DNA of 64,000 nt from Nitrospira sp. (GTDB lineage Bacteria > Nitrospirota > Nitrospiria > Nitrospirales > Nitrospiraceae): NCBI GenBank assembly GCA_029865225.1, contig JAOUHJ010000005.1, positions 1-64,000 of the forward strand, given 5' to 3'. Below the pieces are notes generated by a model. It was not told where the DNA came from, searched no databases, and saw nothing but the letters and a program-made list of their open reading frames with translations. Within the stretch, counting starts at the first letter, position 1, and each line of letters begins with the position of its first letter. Both the position numbers and the translations under genes were made by a program. Below, one piece after another: positions 17,458 through 27,816 of the stretch.

Positions 17458-18117
17458 TCACTCAGAAGGGGTGTAGGGCCGATCTGGAGGCCGCATCGGT
17501 TCGGTGTTGCTCAGACTCAGATACTCTTTGAGGAATTGGTAGGCCTCCAACATGCGGCGGAGTTCAGGCTCCGAGCTCCGATCACCGTTGTTGGCATCGG
17601 GATGGAGCTGCTTGGCCTTGGTTCGGAAGGCTGCGGTGACATCGGCGAGAGAACTGCCGAACTCCACTCCCATGATGGCATAGGCATCCAACGCATTATT
17701 CACCGAGCTCGGATTTTCTGAAAGGGCTCCGCTTCCGCTGGCGGCTTTGAGCATATCCGCAAGACTGACCCGTTTGCGACGGCGGCGTGGACGTTCGCGA
17801 ATCTCACTGTCGAACTCATCCCAACGGTCCTCGACGAACTCCAGCCGAGATTCGAGCCGCATCGCACCGCTCAGATCACGGACGACCTCCAATTCTTCCT
17901 CGATTTCGATCAGCGACTTGATGATTTCTTCCAGCCCATGTTCGACCTGGAAAAATCCATCTACCCGTTCTTCCATCATGGTTTCCACGGCACAGTCCAG
18001 ACTGTCTTCCGTTTTTGTGCGGAGAGAGCCGATGCGTTTTTGCATCCCACTCCGAAATTTCAGAAATTTTGCGGTCGAAAACGGCATTGGGGCGCTCTGG
18101 CTCCTTGAAGGGTCCAT
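17458..18117 (-). CDS. J-domain protein with N-terminal coiled region
   Basis: This 219-residue protein is of unknown specific role. Residues about 30-110 are rich in Glu/Arg and probably form helices or a coiled coil. The C-terminal part from about 150 is a J domain with the essential HPD motif (QLHPDAN), which stimulates Hsp70 ATPase. A J domain at the C-terminus without a zinc region marks a specialised co-chaperone (type III). It is followed after seven bases by rnd, suggesting linked expression. Confidence 0.7.
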   Translation of the reverse strand: MDPSRSQSAPMPFSTAKFLKFRSGMQKRIGSLRTKTEDSLDCAVETMMEERVDGFFQVEHGLEEIIKSLIEIEEELEVVRDLSGAMRLESRLEFVEDRWDEFDSEIRERPRRRRKRVSLADMLKAASGSGALSENPSSVNNALDAYAIMGVEFGSSLADVTAAFRTKAKQLHPDANNGDRSSEPELRRMLEAYQFLKEYLSLSNTEPMRPPDRPYTPSE

Positions 18118-18190
18118 TCTACCACAGCCGCCTGGCCGGTCTGAAGGCTACAAAGAGCAATGGCTGACAGACAAGTTCACGACGGAAGAG

Positions 18191-19633
18191 TTACACAAAT
18201 TCGGCAGGATCGTCCGGTTTAGCGCGTCTTCTGGCGACCCCGGCCGTACGCGCTGCAGTCGCAACAGCCCGCGCCACACGAGGGACAACCTCTTTGTCGA
18301 AGATACTGGGAATGATGTAGTCTTCGCTCAATGTCCCCTCTGGGATCACATGGGCGATGGCCTGGGCTGCGGCCAACTTCATGGCCTCGTTGATTTCGCT
18401 GGCTTGAACATCAAGCGCGCCGCGGAATATTCCGGGAAATGCCAGGGCATTGTTGATCTGGTTGGGATAATCCGATCGTCCGGTCGCAAAAATCGCAGCG
18501 TGGGAGAGCCCAAGCTCCGGTGGAACTTCTGGATCTGGATTGGCCAAGGCAAACACAATTCGATCCGGCACCATCAAATCAAGATCATCGGCCGTGAGCA
18601 TATTGCCGACTGAAAGCCCGATAAAGACATCGGCCCCTTTCAACGCGTCACGCAGCGTGCCCCGCGGCCGGTCACGAGTCAAACAGGCACGTAGATCAGT
18701 TCGACAAGCCCGGAGTTCTTCAGCCTCTCCATAGAGGATGATCCCTTCCTTGTCGCATCCCAGCAAATGGGAGGCCCCAGCCGCAAGCAAGATACGACAA
18801 CAGGCTGTACCTGCTGCGCCGAGCCCATTCACTACGATCCGAATTTGGTCTAGTTGCTTCCCCGTGACCCTGAGCGCATTAGTCAACGCCGCGAGCAGGA
18901 CCACTGCCGTGCCGTGCTGATCGTCATGCATCACTGGAATATCGAGCGTTTGTTTCAATTTCTGCTCAACCTCGAAACAGCGTGGCGCGCTGATGTCCTC
19001 CAGGTTGATCCCGCCGAACCCTGGCGCGATCCCTTGAACGATCCGCACAATCTCATCCGGGTCCTGGCTGTTCACGCAGATGGGCCAAGCATCGACTCCG
19101 GCTAATTCCTTGAAGAGCATCACCTTGCCCTCCAAGACGGGAAGCGCCGCCTCAGGGCCAAGATTACCCAACCCCAATACAGCAGATCCGTCTGACACGA
19201 CCGCGACACTGTTGCTCTTACTCGTAAAGGAATAGACCTTGGATTTGTCTTTAGCGATCGCTTGTGAGACACGACCGACACCCGGGGTATAGACCATCGA
19301 CAGGACATTTCTGGTGCTGATTGGGAACTTGCTGCCGACTCGTATCTTTCCCCCAAGATGTAGCAGAAAAATGCGATCCGAAGCGGAAACCACCGTGACG
19401 TCGGGTAATTCGCCGAGACGAGCCACAACCTTTTCACCATGCTCTTCACTCTGCGCATCAAACGTGATGTCGCGAACCATGCGGGTTTTCGTGGCGGAAA
19501 CAAGATCGACGGCTCCAAGATTCGCCTGTTCTTCTGCCAACAGCGCTGCCACTTTGGCAAAGATGCCAGGCGCGTTGGCTAGTTCGAGGCGAACCGTCAA
19601 TCGGTAATTGGAATAGGGGCCGATCTCTGTCAT
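18191..19633 (-). CDS. NAD(P)-dependent malic enzyme with N-terminal ACT domain
   Basis: This enzyme oxidatively decarboxylates malate to pyruvate, or runs in reverse. Residues about 8-85 form an ACT domain (RLELANAPGIFAKVAALLAEE), a small-molecule sensor. The malic-enzyme part follows with YTPGVGRVS near 112, the catalytic region EDISAPRCFEVEQKL, the metal-binding MHDDQHGTA, and the nucleotide motif VNGLGAAGTA. I used the ATG at 19633; a GTG at 19663 lies upstream. The length is 480 residues. Together with the carboxylase pair at the left edge it would connect C3 and C4 pools. Confidence 0.88.
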   Translation of the reverse strand: MTEIGPYSNYRLTVRLELANAPGIFAKVAALLAEEQANLGAVDLVSATKTRMVRDITFDAQSEEHGEKVVARLGELPDVTVVSASDRIFLLHLGGKIRVGSKFPISTRNVLSMVYTPGVGRVSQAIAKDKSKVYSFTSKSNSVAVVSDGSAVLGLGNLGPEAALPVLEGKVMLFKELAGVDAWPICVNSQDPDEIVRIVQGIAPGFGGINLEDISAPRCFEVEQKLKQTLDIPVMHDDQHGTAVVLLAALTNALRVTGKQLDQIRIVVNGLGAAGTACCRILLAAGASHLLGCDKEGIILYGEAEELRACRTDLRACLTRDRPRGTLRDALKGADVFIGLSVGNMLTADDLDLMVPDRIVFALANPDPEVPPELGLSHAAIFATGRSDYPNQINNALAFPGIFRGALDVQASEINEAMKLAAAQAIAHVIPEGTLSEDYIIPSIFDKEVVPRVARAVATAARTAGVARRRAKPDDPAEFV

Positions 19634-19950
19634 AGGGAACTCACATTGTCTCCAGCCTATCACAACCCATAATCACGGCAAGGAGCGACTGAGGTCGCGC
19701 ACGATGCGCAGCAAGGATCACAAAGTAGATCAAAGAGTCAGGATGTGTAAGCCTACCCTTACGTCGCGTGAGGGACGGGTGTAAACGCAGACCGAACCCT
19801 GTGTATATCAAAAGATACCTATCGACTGAAGGCCCCGCACCTTGCGCAACGGCACAGCCACCAGAACCTATCTCATCCGAGATGCACGGAAACTATGACG
19901 CATATGGAGCGATCAGTCCCAGAAATGGCGCCTTCAGTGTTGCAGTTGGC

Positions 19951-20349
19951 TTAGAGCCAGTTTCCCAATCGTAGCCCTGGAACGCGTCGGAACTCTCTGA
20001 GATTATTACTGACGAGCCGAACTCCAAGACTCAGTGCATGAGCGGCGATGAGCATATCCATCGAGCCGATAGGAGTACCTCTTGCCTCGAGTTGCTCCCG
20101 TACGCGGCCATAGGTCCAGGCTACTACTTGATCAAACGCGGCGACCTCAAGGGGAACAAGAAACTGCTCAAGGGCGTGACGATTCTTGGCCGCATGCCGA
20201 CTCTTGCTGACGCCGTAGGCCAGTTCAGCAACCGTGATACTGGAAATGCCGATATCTCCGACTTGATGAGAGAGAAAGCGTTCGATGACGCTGGGAGGTT
20301 GTTGTTTGATGATGTAGATGCAGATGTTGGTATCCAGCATCACCTTCAT
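19951..20349 (-). CDS. vapC: VapC-type PIN-domain toxin
   Basis: This is a type II toxin RNase, usually cutting tRNA or rRNA. The 132-residue PIN domain has the acidic residues Asp6 (MLDTNIC), Glu42 (AELAYG) and Asp98 (SMDMLIAAHA), and ends with the common SNNLREF segment. The start overlaps the antitoxin stop by four bases (ATGA), the usual coupling. All key residues are present, so it is probably active. Confidence 0.92.
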   Translation of the reverse strand: MKVMLDTNICIYIIKQQPPSVIERFLSHQVGDIGISSITVAELAYGVSKSRHAAKNRHALEQFLVPLEVAAFDQVVAWTYGRVREQLEARGTPIGSMDMLIAAHALSLGVRLVSNNLREFRRVPGLRLGNWL

Positions 20350-20591
20350 GTAAAAGAAGGCTTTCGTTTCTGGACCGGCGGTTGTTGCCTACCCGCTTCC
20401 ATGAAGTCGTCGGTAAACAACGCAAGGCTATCGAGAAGCAGCTGCCACGTTTGCTTCTTCGGACGAATAACGAGTGCGTTGCCTCGCCGATGAATTTCAA
20501 CTTCGTCACCCTCCAGCTGAAATTCTCGTGGAATCCGGACAGCCTGGCTGTTACCACTCATGAAGAGTTTCGTTTTCTTTCGGGTGGCCAT
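20346..20591 (-). CDS. vapB: VapB-type antitoxin (AbrB/SpoVT fold)
   Basis: This is the antitoxin partner of the PIN toxin downstream. The N-terminus has the swapped-hairpin DNA-binding pattern (SGNSQAVRIPREF, then EVEIHRRGNALVIRP). The C-terminal 35 residues would neutralise the toxin. The ATG at 20591 has GAAAGAGG in front; an upstream start at 20615 lacks one. The length is 81 residues. It likely represses its own promoter through the dyad at 20617-20636. Confidence 0.9.
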   Translation of the reverse strand: MATRKKTKLFMSGNSQAVRIPREFQLEGDEVEIHRRGNALVIRPKKQTWQLLLDSLALFTDDFMEAGRQQPPVQKRKPSFT

Positions 20592-20616
20592 CGCAAGCCT
20601 CTTTCGAGTTGGCAAT

Positions 20617-20636
20617 GTATATACGTCATGATATAC
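20617..20636. promoter_or_regulatory. dyad upstream of vapB, probable operator
   Basis: GTATAT at 20617-20622 and ATATAC at 20631-20636 form an inverted repeat with an 8-base spacer, 25 bases before the vapB start. VapB proteins of this fold bind such dyads to autoregulate. Confidence 0.5.
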
Positions 20637-20941
20637 GCTGACACGATCTCTGTCAAGGGAGCCGCCATCCGAAAGTGACCCATGTAGACTGCCTTATTTG
20701 CCCAGCAATGGGTCCGTCAACAGCCGGCGGCATGAGGCTGCAATTCATGGCGTCCACTATTGACGACCAGGGTCAGCGCGTTCATCCGTAACCGTCAGCC
20801 AGCAGGCTCCATGCTCACTGGCTGCCTTCGACACGGTGCTTCGCACCTGCTCAGGGCTAGCAGATGAGCGGGGATTGTTTCGTTGCTTTACACTCTGCTC
20901 CTCCGTTGACGCTCTTCTCGTCCCGATGCTAGGGTGGTCGA
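20637..20941. other. intergenic stretch, no gene seen
   Basis: This lies between vapB and the divergent DUF255 fusion gene. Short open frames are present on both strands but lack ribosome sites and recognisable content. It should contain the promoter of the fusion gene. Confidence 0.45.
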
Positions 20942-23900
20942 ATGTCATCACCTACTACTTCAGAAAAACGAAATCCGAATCGCCTCATCCACGAAACAAG
21001 CCCCTATCTGCTCCAACATGCCTACAACCCCGTCGACTGGTATCCCTGGGGCCCAGAAGCGCTGCAGATAGCCAAGGAACAGAATCGCCCCATCTTGCTC
21101 TCGATCGGTTATTCGGCCTGCCATTGGTGCCATGTCATGGAGCGGGAATCGTTCGAGAACGAGGCCATTGCCGAGCTCATGAACCGATCGTTTGTCTGCA
21201 TCAAGGTCGATCGTGAGGAACGGCCTGATCTCGACGACATCTATATGGCCGCCACCGTCTCCATGAATCATGGGCAGGGAGGCTGGCCGATGACGGTGTT
21301 TCTGACGCCGGATCAAGAGCCCTTTTTCGCCGGAACGTACTTCCCACCGGAAGACCGATGGGGACGACCTGGCTTCGGCTCGCTGCTCAACAAGATCGCT
21401 GACTATTGGGACACGCGTTCATCGGAGGTCCAAGCCCAGGCTAAAGAGATCACCCATCAACTCCAGGCAACCAGACGGACCTCATCCCCGATTTCCATCA
21501 GCGAATCGGTGCTTCTTGAAGCCGTGGCCCAGTTTCAGGAAGAGTTTGACGAAACCCATGGCGGGTTCGGATCAGCACCGAAATTCCCTCCGGCCATGGG
21601 ACTGTCGTTTTTGCTTCGAAGTCACCGACGGTCGGGTGATTCCCGCACGCTCACAATGGTCACCAAGACCCTCGACATGATGGCCGCAGGCGGAATCTAT
21701 GACCACATCGGCGGTGGCTTCGCGCGCTACTCCACCGACGCGCGGTGGCTGGTTCCTCACTTCGAAAAAATGCTCTACGACAATGCCCTGCTGGCTCGTG
21801 TCTATGTCGAAGCCTATCAAGTCACGACGAAGCCGCACTATCGAGAGGTGGCCACCGAAATCCTTGACTACATCGGACGGGAGATGACCGGGCCGGAAGG
21901 CGGCATCTATTCTTCGACGGACGCCGACTCCGAGGGAGTGGAAGGAAAATTCTTCGTCTGGACACCTGATGAAGTCCAGTCGGTGCTCAAGAACGACGAA
22001 GACGCTCGCCGTTTCTGTGCGCTTTACGACATCACGGCAGGAGGCAATTGGGAGCATAAGAACATTCCCAATCGCTTGCGGCCTATCGAAGATGTCGCCA
22101 GACAGCTGAATCTGACGACGGATGAATTGTCGGAGACGGCATCGCGTGTCAAACCCCAGCTCTACAAGGCCAGAGTGCAGCGCATACCGCCGGGACTGGA
22201 TGACAAGGTGATCACCGCATGGAACGGTATGATGTTATCGGCTATGGCTGAGGCGGCGCGCGTTTTTGGGGAAGCTCGTTATCTGGAGAGCGCCAAACGC
22301 ACAGCCGACTATCTGCTGAACAATCATGCCAAACCGGACGGCCGACTGCTCCGGACATCCCGAGCCGGTCGCGCCCATCTCGACGCCTATCTTGAAGACT
22401 ACGCCTACTTGGCCGAAGGGCTGATCGATCTCTATGAAGCTGGTGCCGACGAATCCTATCTTCATGCGGCGGCACGACTTGCAGAGTTCTTGATCACGGA
22501 CTTCATGGATCCGGAACAAGGCGGATTCTTCACGACGGCGGCGCAGCACGAATCACTCATTCTCCGGCACCGCGACGGGACGGATGGCGCGGTGCCCAGC
22601 CCAAACGCGGTGGCCGCTTCTGCTCTCGCGCGCCTCTCCTTCCACTTCGATCGCGACGAATGGCGGCGCGCCTCGATTTCCGCTATCCGTGCCTATGGCC
22701 GGCAAATCACACGGTATCCGCGTGCCTTCGCCAAGAGTCTGGCAGTCCTGGATTTTCTCACCGAAGGACCGGTGGAGCTCGCCATCCTTCCTGGCAAGTC
22801 GATCGATGAGCTTCGCGCTCTCCATGCAGCAGTCTCCCAGTGCTATTTACCGAACCGCGTCGTGGCAACGGGCTTGCCCGGCCAGCCCTCAACCTTGCCA
22901 CTCCTGAAAGACAGGTCGGCAGTTTCCGACACCGCCACGTTGTACATCTGCCGGAATTACAGTTGCCGCCAACCGATCACCGATCCTCGCGTGGTAGTGG
23001 AGGCATTAGCGAACGAGCGCACAACCACGCTCGGTCAGGATCGAGAACCCCAACTCCTACAAGGCACTACCCTTTCGGGATTTGCCACGAGCCAAGGCAC
23101 CGCCGCCTATGCATCCCGCATGATGGCGCGCGACGGCTCATCCGGACTCACGCACGCTTTCACAAGCCTAGGCACGACCGGTTTGACGACCACGCGAGTC
23201 GGATTTGGTACCTACCGAGTCGATACACACAACACCGAATACCGCGACGCGCTGAGGCGAGCCTTGCGAAGTTCGTGCAACCTGATCGATACCTCGACCA
23301 ATTACATGGATGGTGACAGCGAGCGACTGGTGGGATCGGTGTTGAGCGAACTCATAGCAGCAGATGAGATTCGACGGGATGAACTGATTGTCGTTTCAAA
23401 AATTGGGTATGTGCAGGGTCAGAATCTAAAACTTGCCGAAGCGAGAGAGAAGGCCGGGCGCCCCTACCAGGAAGTCGTCAAATATGGGGATGGAATCTGG
23501 CACTGCATCCATCCTGATTTTTTGGCGGATCAACTGGCGCTGTCACTTGACCGTCTTGGCCTGACCACGCTCGATGTCTGCCTGTTGCATAATCCGGAGT
23601 ATTATTTCTCGGAGGCCAAACATCGCGGGGACACAGATCTGGCGAAACTTCGTGAAGAATTTTATACGAGACTGGAACGCGCATTTGCCTATTTTGAAAC
23701 TCAAGTATCGAAGGGTCGGCTCCAGTACTATGGTGTGTCGTCGAATACCGTCGCATCCCCGAGCGACGATCATGAAGCGACGTTGCTTTCGCGCATGGTC
23801 CAAGCCGCCCAGTCCGCAGCACAATCGGTGGGATCTGCACGTCATCACTTTCAGGTCCTTCAGTGCCCCATGAATCTCTTTGAATCAGGTCCCGCGCTCA

Positions 23901-24628
23901 CCGCCAATACGGGACCGTCCCAATCACAAACCGTCCTTGAGTACGCCGCCCACAACCACATTGCGGTGCTGGTGAATCGGCCGCTTAATGCCATGGTGGG
24001 ACAGAACCGGATGCTCCGACTGGCTGACCTACCGTTCGATGAAGAGCCGATCGATTTCAATCGCCATCTCGGGGAACTAGGCGCGCTTGAACAGGAATAC
24101 CGAAGTTCCATCGCGCCGCATATCGAAGGTATTGGAACGGACGTGACACCAACAGACTTCTTCAAGTGGTCGATCGAACTGCAACGTGTCCGTCCTCAAA
24201 TTCAAGGGCTGGAACATTGGGAACAGATTGAACACCGCATGATTGCGCCTCAAGTCAACCAGGTCTTCCAGCTTCTCGAACGAGGCCTTTCAGGAGACGT
24301 CGCCGAGCGTTGGACTGCCTGGCGCCAACGCTATGTTCCCGTGTTCATGACGCTACTACGAGGCCTCAGGCATGAAGCAACGACGAGAAGTCGTGCGCAG
24401 GCCGACCGTGTCACGCAAACCATCACCCAGTTCTTACCGGCATCGCGGCTCAGCTCCTCACTGTCTCAGAAGGCACTCTGGGTCCTCGCCAGCACACCAG
24501 GAGTGACCTGCGTCCTGAACGGCATGCGAACGACGCGGTATGTGGAGGATACTCTGTCGATTTTAAAGTGGGAACCGCTCAAAGAAACAAGACCTATTTA
24601 TGAAGGCATGACGAAGCTCACCCTGTAA
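20942..24628 (+). CDS. DUF255 thioredoxin-like protein fused to an aldo/keto reductase
   Basis: This is a 1228-residue fusion. Residues about 10-690 match the YyaL/DUF255 family: a thioredoxin-like domain with the signature NPVDWYPWG at 29-37 and the CHWC site (Cys60, Cys63), then an alpha/alpha-barrel related to sugar epimerases. From about 745 to the end the protein is an aldo/keto reductase, starting VGFGTYRVD and keeping the tetrad candidates Asp and Tyr in DTSTNYMDG, Lys in VVSKIGYV and His in CLLHNPEYY. No stop or frameshift separates the halves, and composition is constant across the join. The function of DUF255 is unknown; the fusion suggests a carbonyl-containing substrate handed to the reductase. 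Confidence 0.85.
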   Translation: MSSPTTSEKRNPNRLIHETSPYLLQHAYNPVDWYPWGPEALQIAKEQNRPILLSIGYSACHWCHVMERESFENEAIAELMNRSFVCIKVDREERPDLDDIYMAATVSMNHGQGGWPMTVFLTPDQEPFFAGTYFPPEDRWGRPGFGSLLNKIADYWDTRSSEVQAQAKEITHQLQATRRTSSPISISESVLLEAVAQFQEEFDETHGGFGSAPKFPPAMGLSFLLRSHRRSGDSRTLTMVTKTLDMMAAGGIYDHIGGGFARYSTDARWLVPHFEKMLYDNALLARVYVEAYQVTTKPHYREVATEILDYIGREMTGPEGGIYSSTDADSEGVEGKFFVWTPDEVQSVLKNDEDARRFCALYDITAGGNWEHKNIPNRLRPIEDVARQLNLTTDELSETASRVKPQLYKARVQRIPPGLDDKVITAWNGMMLSAMAEAARVFGEARYLESAKRTADYLLNNHAKPDGRLLRTSRAGRAHLDAYLEDYAYLAEGLIDLYEAGADESYLHAAARLAEFLITDFMDPEQGGFFTTAAQHESLILRHRDGTDGAVPSPNAVAASALARLSFHFDRDEWRRASISAIRAYGRQITRYPRAFAKSLAVLDFLTEGPVELAILPGKSIDELRALHAAVSQCYLPNRVVATGLPGQPSTLPLLKDRSAVSDTATLYICRNYSCRQPITDPRVVVEALANERTTTLGQDREPQLLQGTTLSGFATSQGTAAYASRMMARDGSSGLTHAFTSLGTTGLTTTRVGFGTYRVDTHNTEYRDALRRALRSSCNLIDTSTNYMDGDSERLVGSVLSELIAADEIRRDELIVVSKIGYVQGQNLKLAEAREKAGRPYQEVVKYGDGIWHCIHPDFLADQLALSLDRLGLTTLDVCLLHNPEYYFSEAKHRGDTDLAKLREEFYTRLERAFAYFETQVSKGRLQYYGVSSNTVASPSDDHEATLLSRMVQAAQSAAQSVGSARHHFQVLQCPMNLFESGPALTANTGPSQSQTVLEYAAHNHIAVLVNRPLNAMVGQNRMLRLADLPFDEEPIDFNRHLGELGALEQEYRSSIAPHIEGIGTDVTPTDFFKWSIELQRVRPQIQGLEHWEQIEHRMIAPQVNQVFQLLERGLSGDVAERWTAWRQRYVPVFMTLLRGLRHEATTRSRAQADRVTQTITQFLPASRLSSSLSQKALWVLASTPGVTCVLNGMRTTRYVEDTLSILKWEPLKETRPIYEGMTKLTL

Positions 24629-24846
24629 GAAAGCTCGCCTATTATTCCCTCTGGAAGATCGACCAGAACTCCTTCGCACCTGTTTGCCGCTGCACATTTC
24701 AGTAGTCCGTTTTCTTCCACCAAGATAATGTACAAACCTCACCCGTGCCAAGCGGACACCCCCAACAATAATTAACACGCCGCTTCTTGACAGCCCTTGT
24801 CTCTGTTCATTAAGGTCCGGGAATTATCTTATCTAGGATCTTCCTC

Positions 24847-26400
24847 GTGCCCAAACTTGCTGTCATCGATATCGGAACCAACTCCATCCATCTGGTCCTG
24901 GCTGAAATACTGCCGGATGCCAGCTTCAAAATTCTCGATCGCTTTAAGGACATGACCCGGTTAGGGAATGGCGCATTCGCGAACAAGCGACTGGCCGATG
25001 AAGTCATGGCCAGAGGCCTCGAAGTTCTGAAGACGTTGGTGACGCTTGCCCGCAATAAGGGCTTTGATCGTGTGATTGCTGTCGCTACCAGCGCAGTGCG
25101 TGAGGCTGAAAACGGCGGTGATTTCGTCGCAATGATCCTGGAAGAACTCGGCTTGAAGGTGCGTGTGATCAGCGGAGTGGAAGAAGCCCGGCTGACCTTC
25201 CTCGGAGTCAAAAACAGCATCGCGCTCCCGGACGGGCCGACATTGATCGTCGACATCGGCGGCGGTTCCGTGGAACTGATCGTGGGCAATCGCGAAGGAA
25301 TGCTCCATGGCGTGAGCCTGAAACTCGGCGCCATCCGTTTAGCCGAGCACTATCTCACGAAGACGCCACCGTCTGAGTCGATGATGCAGAGACTGGAGGA
25401 AGCAGTACGCTCTCACCTGCGCGAGGCCGTCACCTCGTTCAAAATAAAAAAGTTCCTCTCGCTGATCGCCACCTCAGGGATGGCCGGCAATATTGGTGAG
25501 GTGGTCCATCTGCGACAGACCGGACGGCCGCTGCCACAGCATAACCTTGCGACGGTCTCACTCAAAGATCTCCGTGCCCTCGAAGCAGAGCTGGCCGAGA
25601 GCTCAGTGAAGGCGCGCTTGGCCATTCCCGGCTTGGACCCCAAACGCGTTGACACCCTTCTTCCGGCCACTGTGCTCCTCCGCTGTCTGTTGGAGCTTTC
25701 CGGCCTCAACGAACTGACGTTATGCGACAAGGCGATCCGTGAGGGGGTGATCTACGATTTCATTGTGCGGCATCGCGAGGGATTGAAAGCTGAACGTGAA
25801 ATTCCGGATGTGCGTCGTCGCAATGTGATCCGCCTCGCGCGCCGCTGTCACGCGCCGGAAGCGCATTCACTCCATGTGGCTATGCTGGCTCTGCGCCTTT
25901 TCGATCAGACACAACGCGTACACCGGCTCGGGCCACAGGAACGGACCTGGCTCGAATACGCGGCGATTCTGCATGACGTCGGCTACCTCATCAATCCACG
26001 GCAGCATCACAAACACGCCTACTATCTGATTACCCATAGCGACTTGACCGGACTGGCCGCCGAAGAAATCACCGTCATTGCCACCGTCGCTCGTTACCAT
26101 CGTCGGGCCCTCCCTGCATTGAAGCACCAAGAATTTGACCGTCTGACACCGCGCCTCCAACGCGTCGTCAAAGTGCTCGCGTCGCTGTTACGCATCGCCG
26201 ACGGGCTCGATCGCACGCATTTCTCCCTTGTTCGGAACGTCCGTGTCCAATTCGGCAAACAGATCACCATCGAGGTACAGCTCACGGGCGACGCGGAGAT
26301 GGAGTTGTGGGCGGCGAAGAATCGGGCTGATCTGTTCGAACAGGTGTTCCATCGACAGGTCCGGTTCGTCCGAGTGCTGATGGCAACCGACCAATCATGA
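24847..26400 (+). CDS. ppx: Ppx/GppA-family phosphatase with C-terminal HD domain
   Basis: This 517-residue enzyme is of the exopolyphosphatase/pppGpp phosphohydrolase family. The actin-like fold shows AVIDIGTNSIHLVL at the N-terminus and VDIGGGSVELIVG near 137. The C-terminal third is an HD domain with HDVGYLINPRQHHKHA. The start is GTG, with AGGATC upstream. It may hydrolyse polyphosphate, (p)ppGpp or both; sequence alone does not decide. Its stop overlaps the start of a thymidylate-kinase-like gene by four bases, so the three genes from here to 27816 form a coupled operon. Confidence 0.88.
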   Translation: MPKLAVIDIGTNSIHLVLAEILPDASFKILDRFKDMTRLGNGAFANKRLADEVMARGLEVLKTLVTLARNKGFDRVIAVATSAVREAENGGDFVAMILEELGLKVRVISGVEEARLTFLGVKNSIALPDGPTLIVDIGGGSVELIVGNREGMLHGVSLKLGAIRLAEHYLTKTPPSESMMQRLEEAVRSHLREAVTSFKIKKFLSLIATSGMAGNIGEVVHLRQTGRPLPQHNLATVSLKDLRALEAELAESSVKARLAIPGLDPKRVDTLLPATVLLRCLLELSGLNELTLCDKAIREGVIYDFIVRHREGLKAEREIPDVRRRNVIRLARRCHAPEAHSLHVAMLALRLFDQTQRVHRLGPQERTWLEYAAILHDVGYLINPRQHHKHAYYLITHSDLTGLAAEEITVIATVARYHRRALPALKHQEFDRLTPRLQRVVKVLASLLRIADGLDRTHFSLVRNVRVQFGKQITIEVQLTGDAEMELWAAKNRADLFEQVFHRQVRFVRVLMATDQS

Positions 26401-27146
26401 GCGCATCTCATCCGACCAAGACCGCGCCCCACCCGTACCCGGGCAAGCTGATCATCGTCGAAGGCATCGATGGATCGGGGAAAAGTACCCAACTGCAACT
26501 GTTGCATAAATGGCTTGAGTCGAAAGGTCACAAGGTCTTCTTTACGGAATGGAACTCTTCCGCGTTGGTGAAGGAGACGACGAAACGAGGGAAGAAATCA
26601 AAGAGTTTGACCCCGACAACATTCAGCTTGCTCCACGCGACGGACTTTGCCAGCCGGCTCTATCATCACATACTCCCTCCTCTCAAGGCGGGGATGATTG
26701 TTCTCGCTGACCGCTATATGTATACCGCGTTTGCCCGCGATGTCGTGCGCGGAGTGTCCCCTCAATGGGTTCGCAAACTCTATGCATTTGCCATCAAGCC
26801 CGACATGGCATTTTATTTCAAGGTCCCGATTGAAGTGGCCATCTCCCGCTTGTTGCGTGGAACTCGCGGTCAGTTTAAGTACTATGAAGCGGGCATGGAC
26901 ATGAATCTGAGCCCTGATCCGACACAGAGCTTTCGAATCTTTCAATCACGCATTCTCGCGGAATACGACAAGATCGTCGACGAATTCGGGTTGTTGACGA
27001 TGGATGCCACTCAAGACATTGCAACGCAACAGGAGCTCATGCGGACGTTGGTGTCCGAGACCCTGCGTGATTACAAACCCAAACGAGGCACCTATGGCCG
27101 ACGCACGCTTTTTTGGCGACGGTTTGACGTACATCGATCCGAGTGA
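26397..27146 (+). CDS. thymidylate-kinase-like P-loop protein, copy 1
   Basis: This 249-residue P-loop kinase is of the dTMP kinase fold. The Walker A motif is normal (EGIDGSGKST, near 22-31), and the DRY segment (LADRYMYTAFARD) takes the place of the usual DRY. It is longer than housekeeping Tmk (about 210), with a leader of 16 residues and a basic tail. The start overlaps the phosphatase stop (ATGA). The phosphatase context and the paralogue that follows suggest a nucleotide or polyphosphate role other than DNA precursor synthesis. Whether this is the genome's only Tmk cannot be judged here. Confidence 0.8.
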   Translation: MSASHPTKTAPHPYPGKLIIVEGIDGSGKSTQLQLLHKWLESKGHKVFFTEWNSSALVKETTKRGKKSKSLTPTTFSLLHATDFASRLYHHILPPLKAGMIVLADRYMYTAFARDVVRGVSPQWVRKLYAFAIKPDMAFYFKVPIEVAISRLLRGTRGQFKYYEAGMDMNLSPDPTQSFRIFQSRILAEYDKIVDEFGLLTMDATQDIATQQELMRTLVSETLRDYKPKRGTYGRRTLFWRRFDVHRSE

Positions 27147-27816
27147 GCTCAAAGGCAAGCTGATCGCCATTGAAGGAACCGATGGAGTCGGCCGCTCGAC
27201 TCACATCGAACTGTTACAAGAATGGTTGGAAATCCAAGGCTACGGGGTGATCACGACCGGCTGGACTCGATCCAATCTCATGTCCAAATCCATCGAAATG
27301 GCCAAAGCCGGCAACATCGTCGATCGATGGTCACTCAGCCTGCTCTATGCGACCGATTTTGCCGACCGACTTGAGCACCAGATCATTCCCGCTCTCCGAT
27401 CCGGATTCGTCGTCTTGGCTGATCGCTACATCTACACCGCTTTCGCACGCGATTTCGTACGAAGCGCGGATCGCACGTGGATCCGTGATGTCTTCGGGTT
27501 CGCCCCGATTCCGGACCTGGTGTGCTATCTCCGGATCGATGTCGAAACCCTCGCGCTCCGAGTCATCGAGACGACGGGGATGAACTATTGGGAATCTGGG
27601 ATGGATCTTCGGCTGGGAGCGGATCTCTATGACAGCTTTAAGAAGTACCAATCCCTGCTCATCGAAGAATTCGACAAGATGGCCACGGAGTTCCACTTCG
27701 ATATCGTCGACGCGAGAAAGTCCCCGGAAGAAATCCAGGATGAGCTCAAAGGCTATATCCTCCCCGTCCTGCAAAACCGTAAGTCGGCGATCGGCATTGG
27801 AGCTGGTGGTTCCTAA
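27094..27816 (+). CDS. thymidylate-kinase-like P-loop protein, copy 2, with altered Walker A
   Basis: This 240-residue protein is a paralogue of the preceding one; both share the LADRYxYTAFARD block and the ATDFA-x-RL stretch. Its P-loop reads EGTDGVGRST, so the lysine that contacts the beta and gamma phosphates is replaced by arginine. The ATG at 27094 has GAGG five bases upstream and lies inside the previous gene, giving a 53-base overlap and likely coupling. The altered P-loop implies reduced or changed catalysis, or a regulatory or scaffolding partner of copy 1. Confidence 0.8.
   Translation: MADARFFGDGLTYIDPSELKGKLIAIEGTDGVGRSTHIELLQEWLEIQGYGVITTGWTRSNLMSKSIEMAKAGNIVDRWSLSLLYATDFADRLEHQIIPALRSGFVVLADRYIYTAFARDFVRSADRTWIRDVFGFAPIPDLVCYLRIDVETLALRVIETTGMNYWESGMDLRLGADLYDSFKKYQSLLIEEFDKMATEFHFDIVDARKSPEEIQDELKGYILPVLQNRKSAIGIGAGGS

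Noticed and set aside
20836-21216. Alternative plus-strand frame overlapping the start of the DUF255 gene
   Set aside because: It is a shadow frame; the DUF255 frame carries the conserved NPVDWYPWG and CHWC signatures over the same bases.
24787-24830. TTGACA box upstream of the ppx gene as a sigma-70 promoter
   Set aside because: The -35 box is perfect but no acceptable -10 box lies 16-18 bases downstream.
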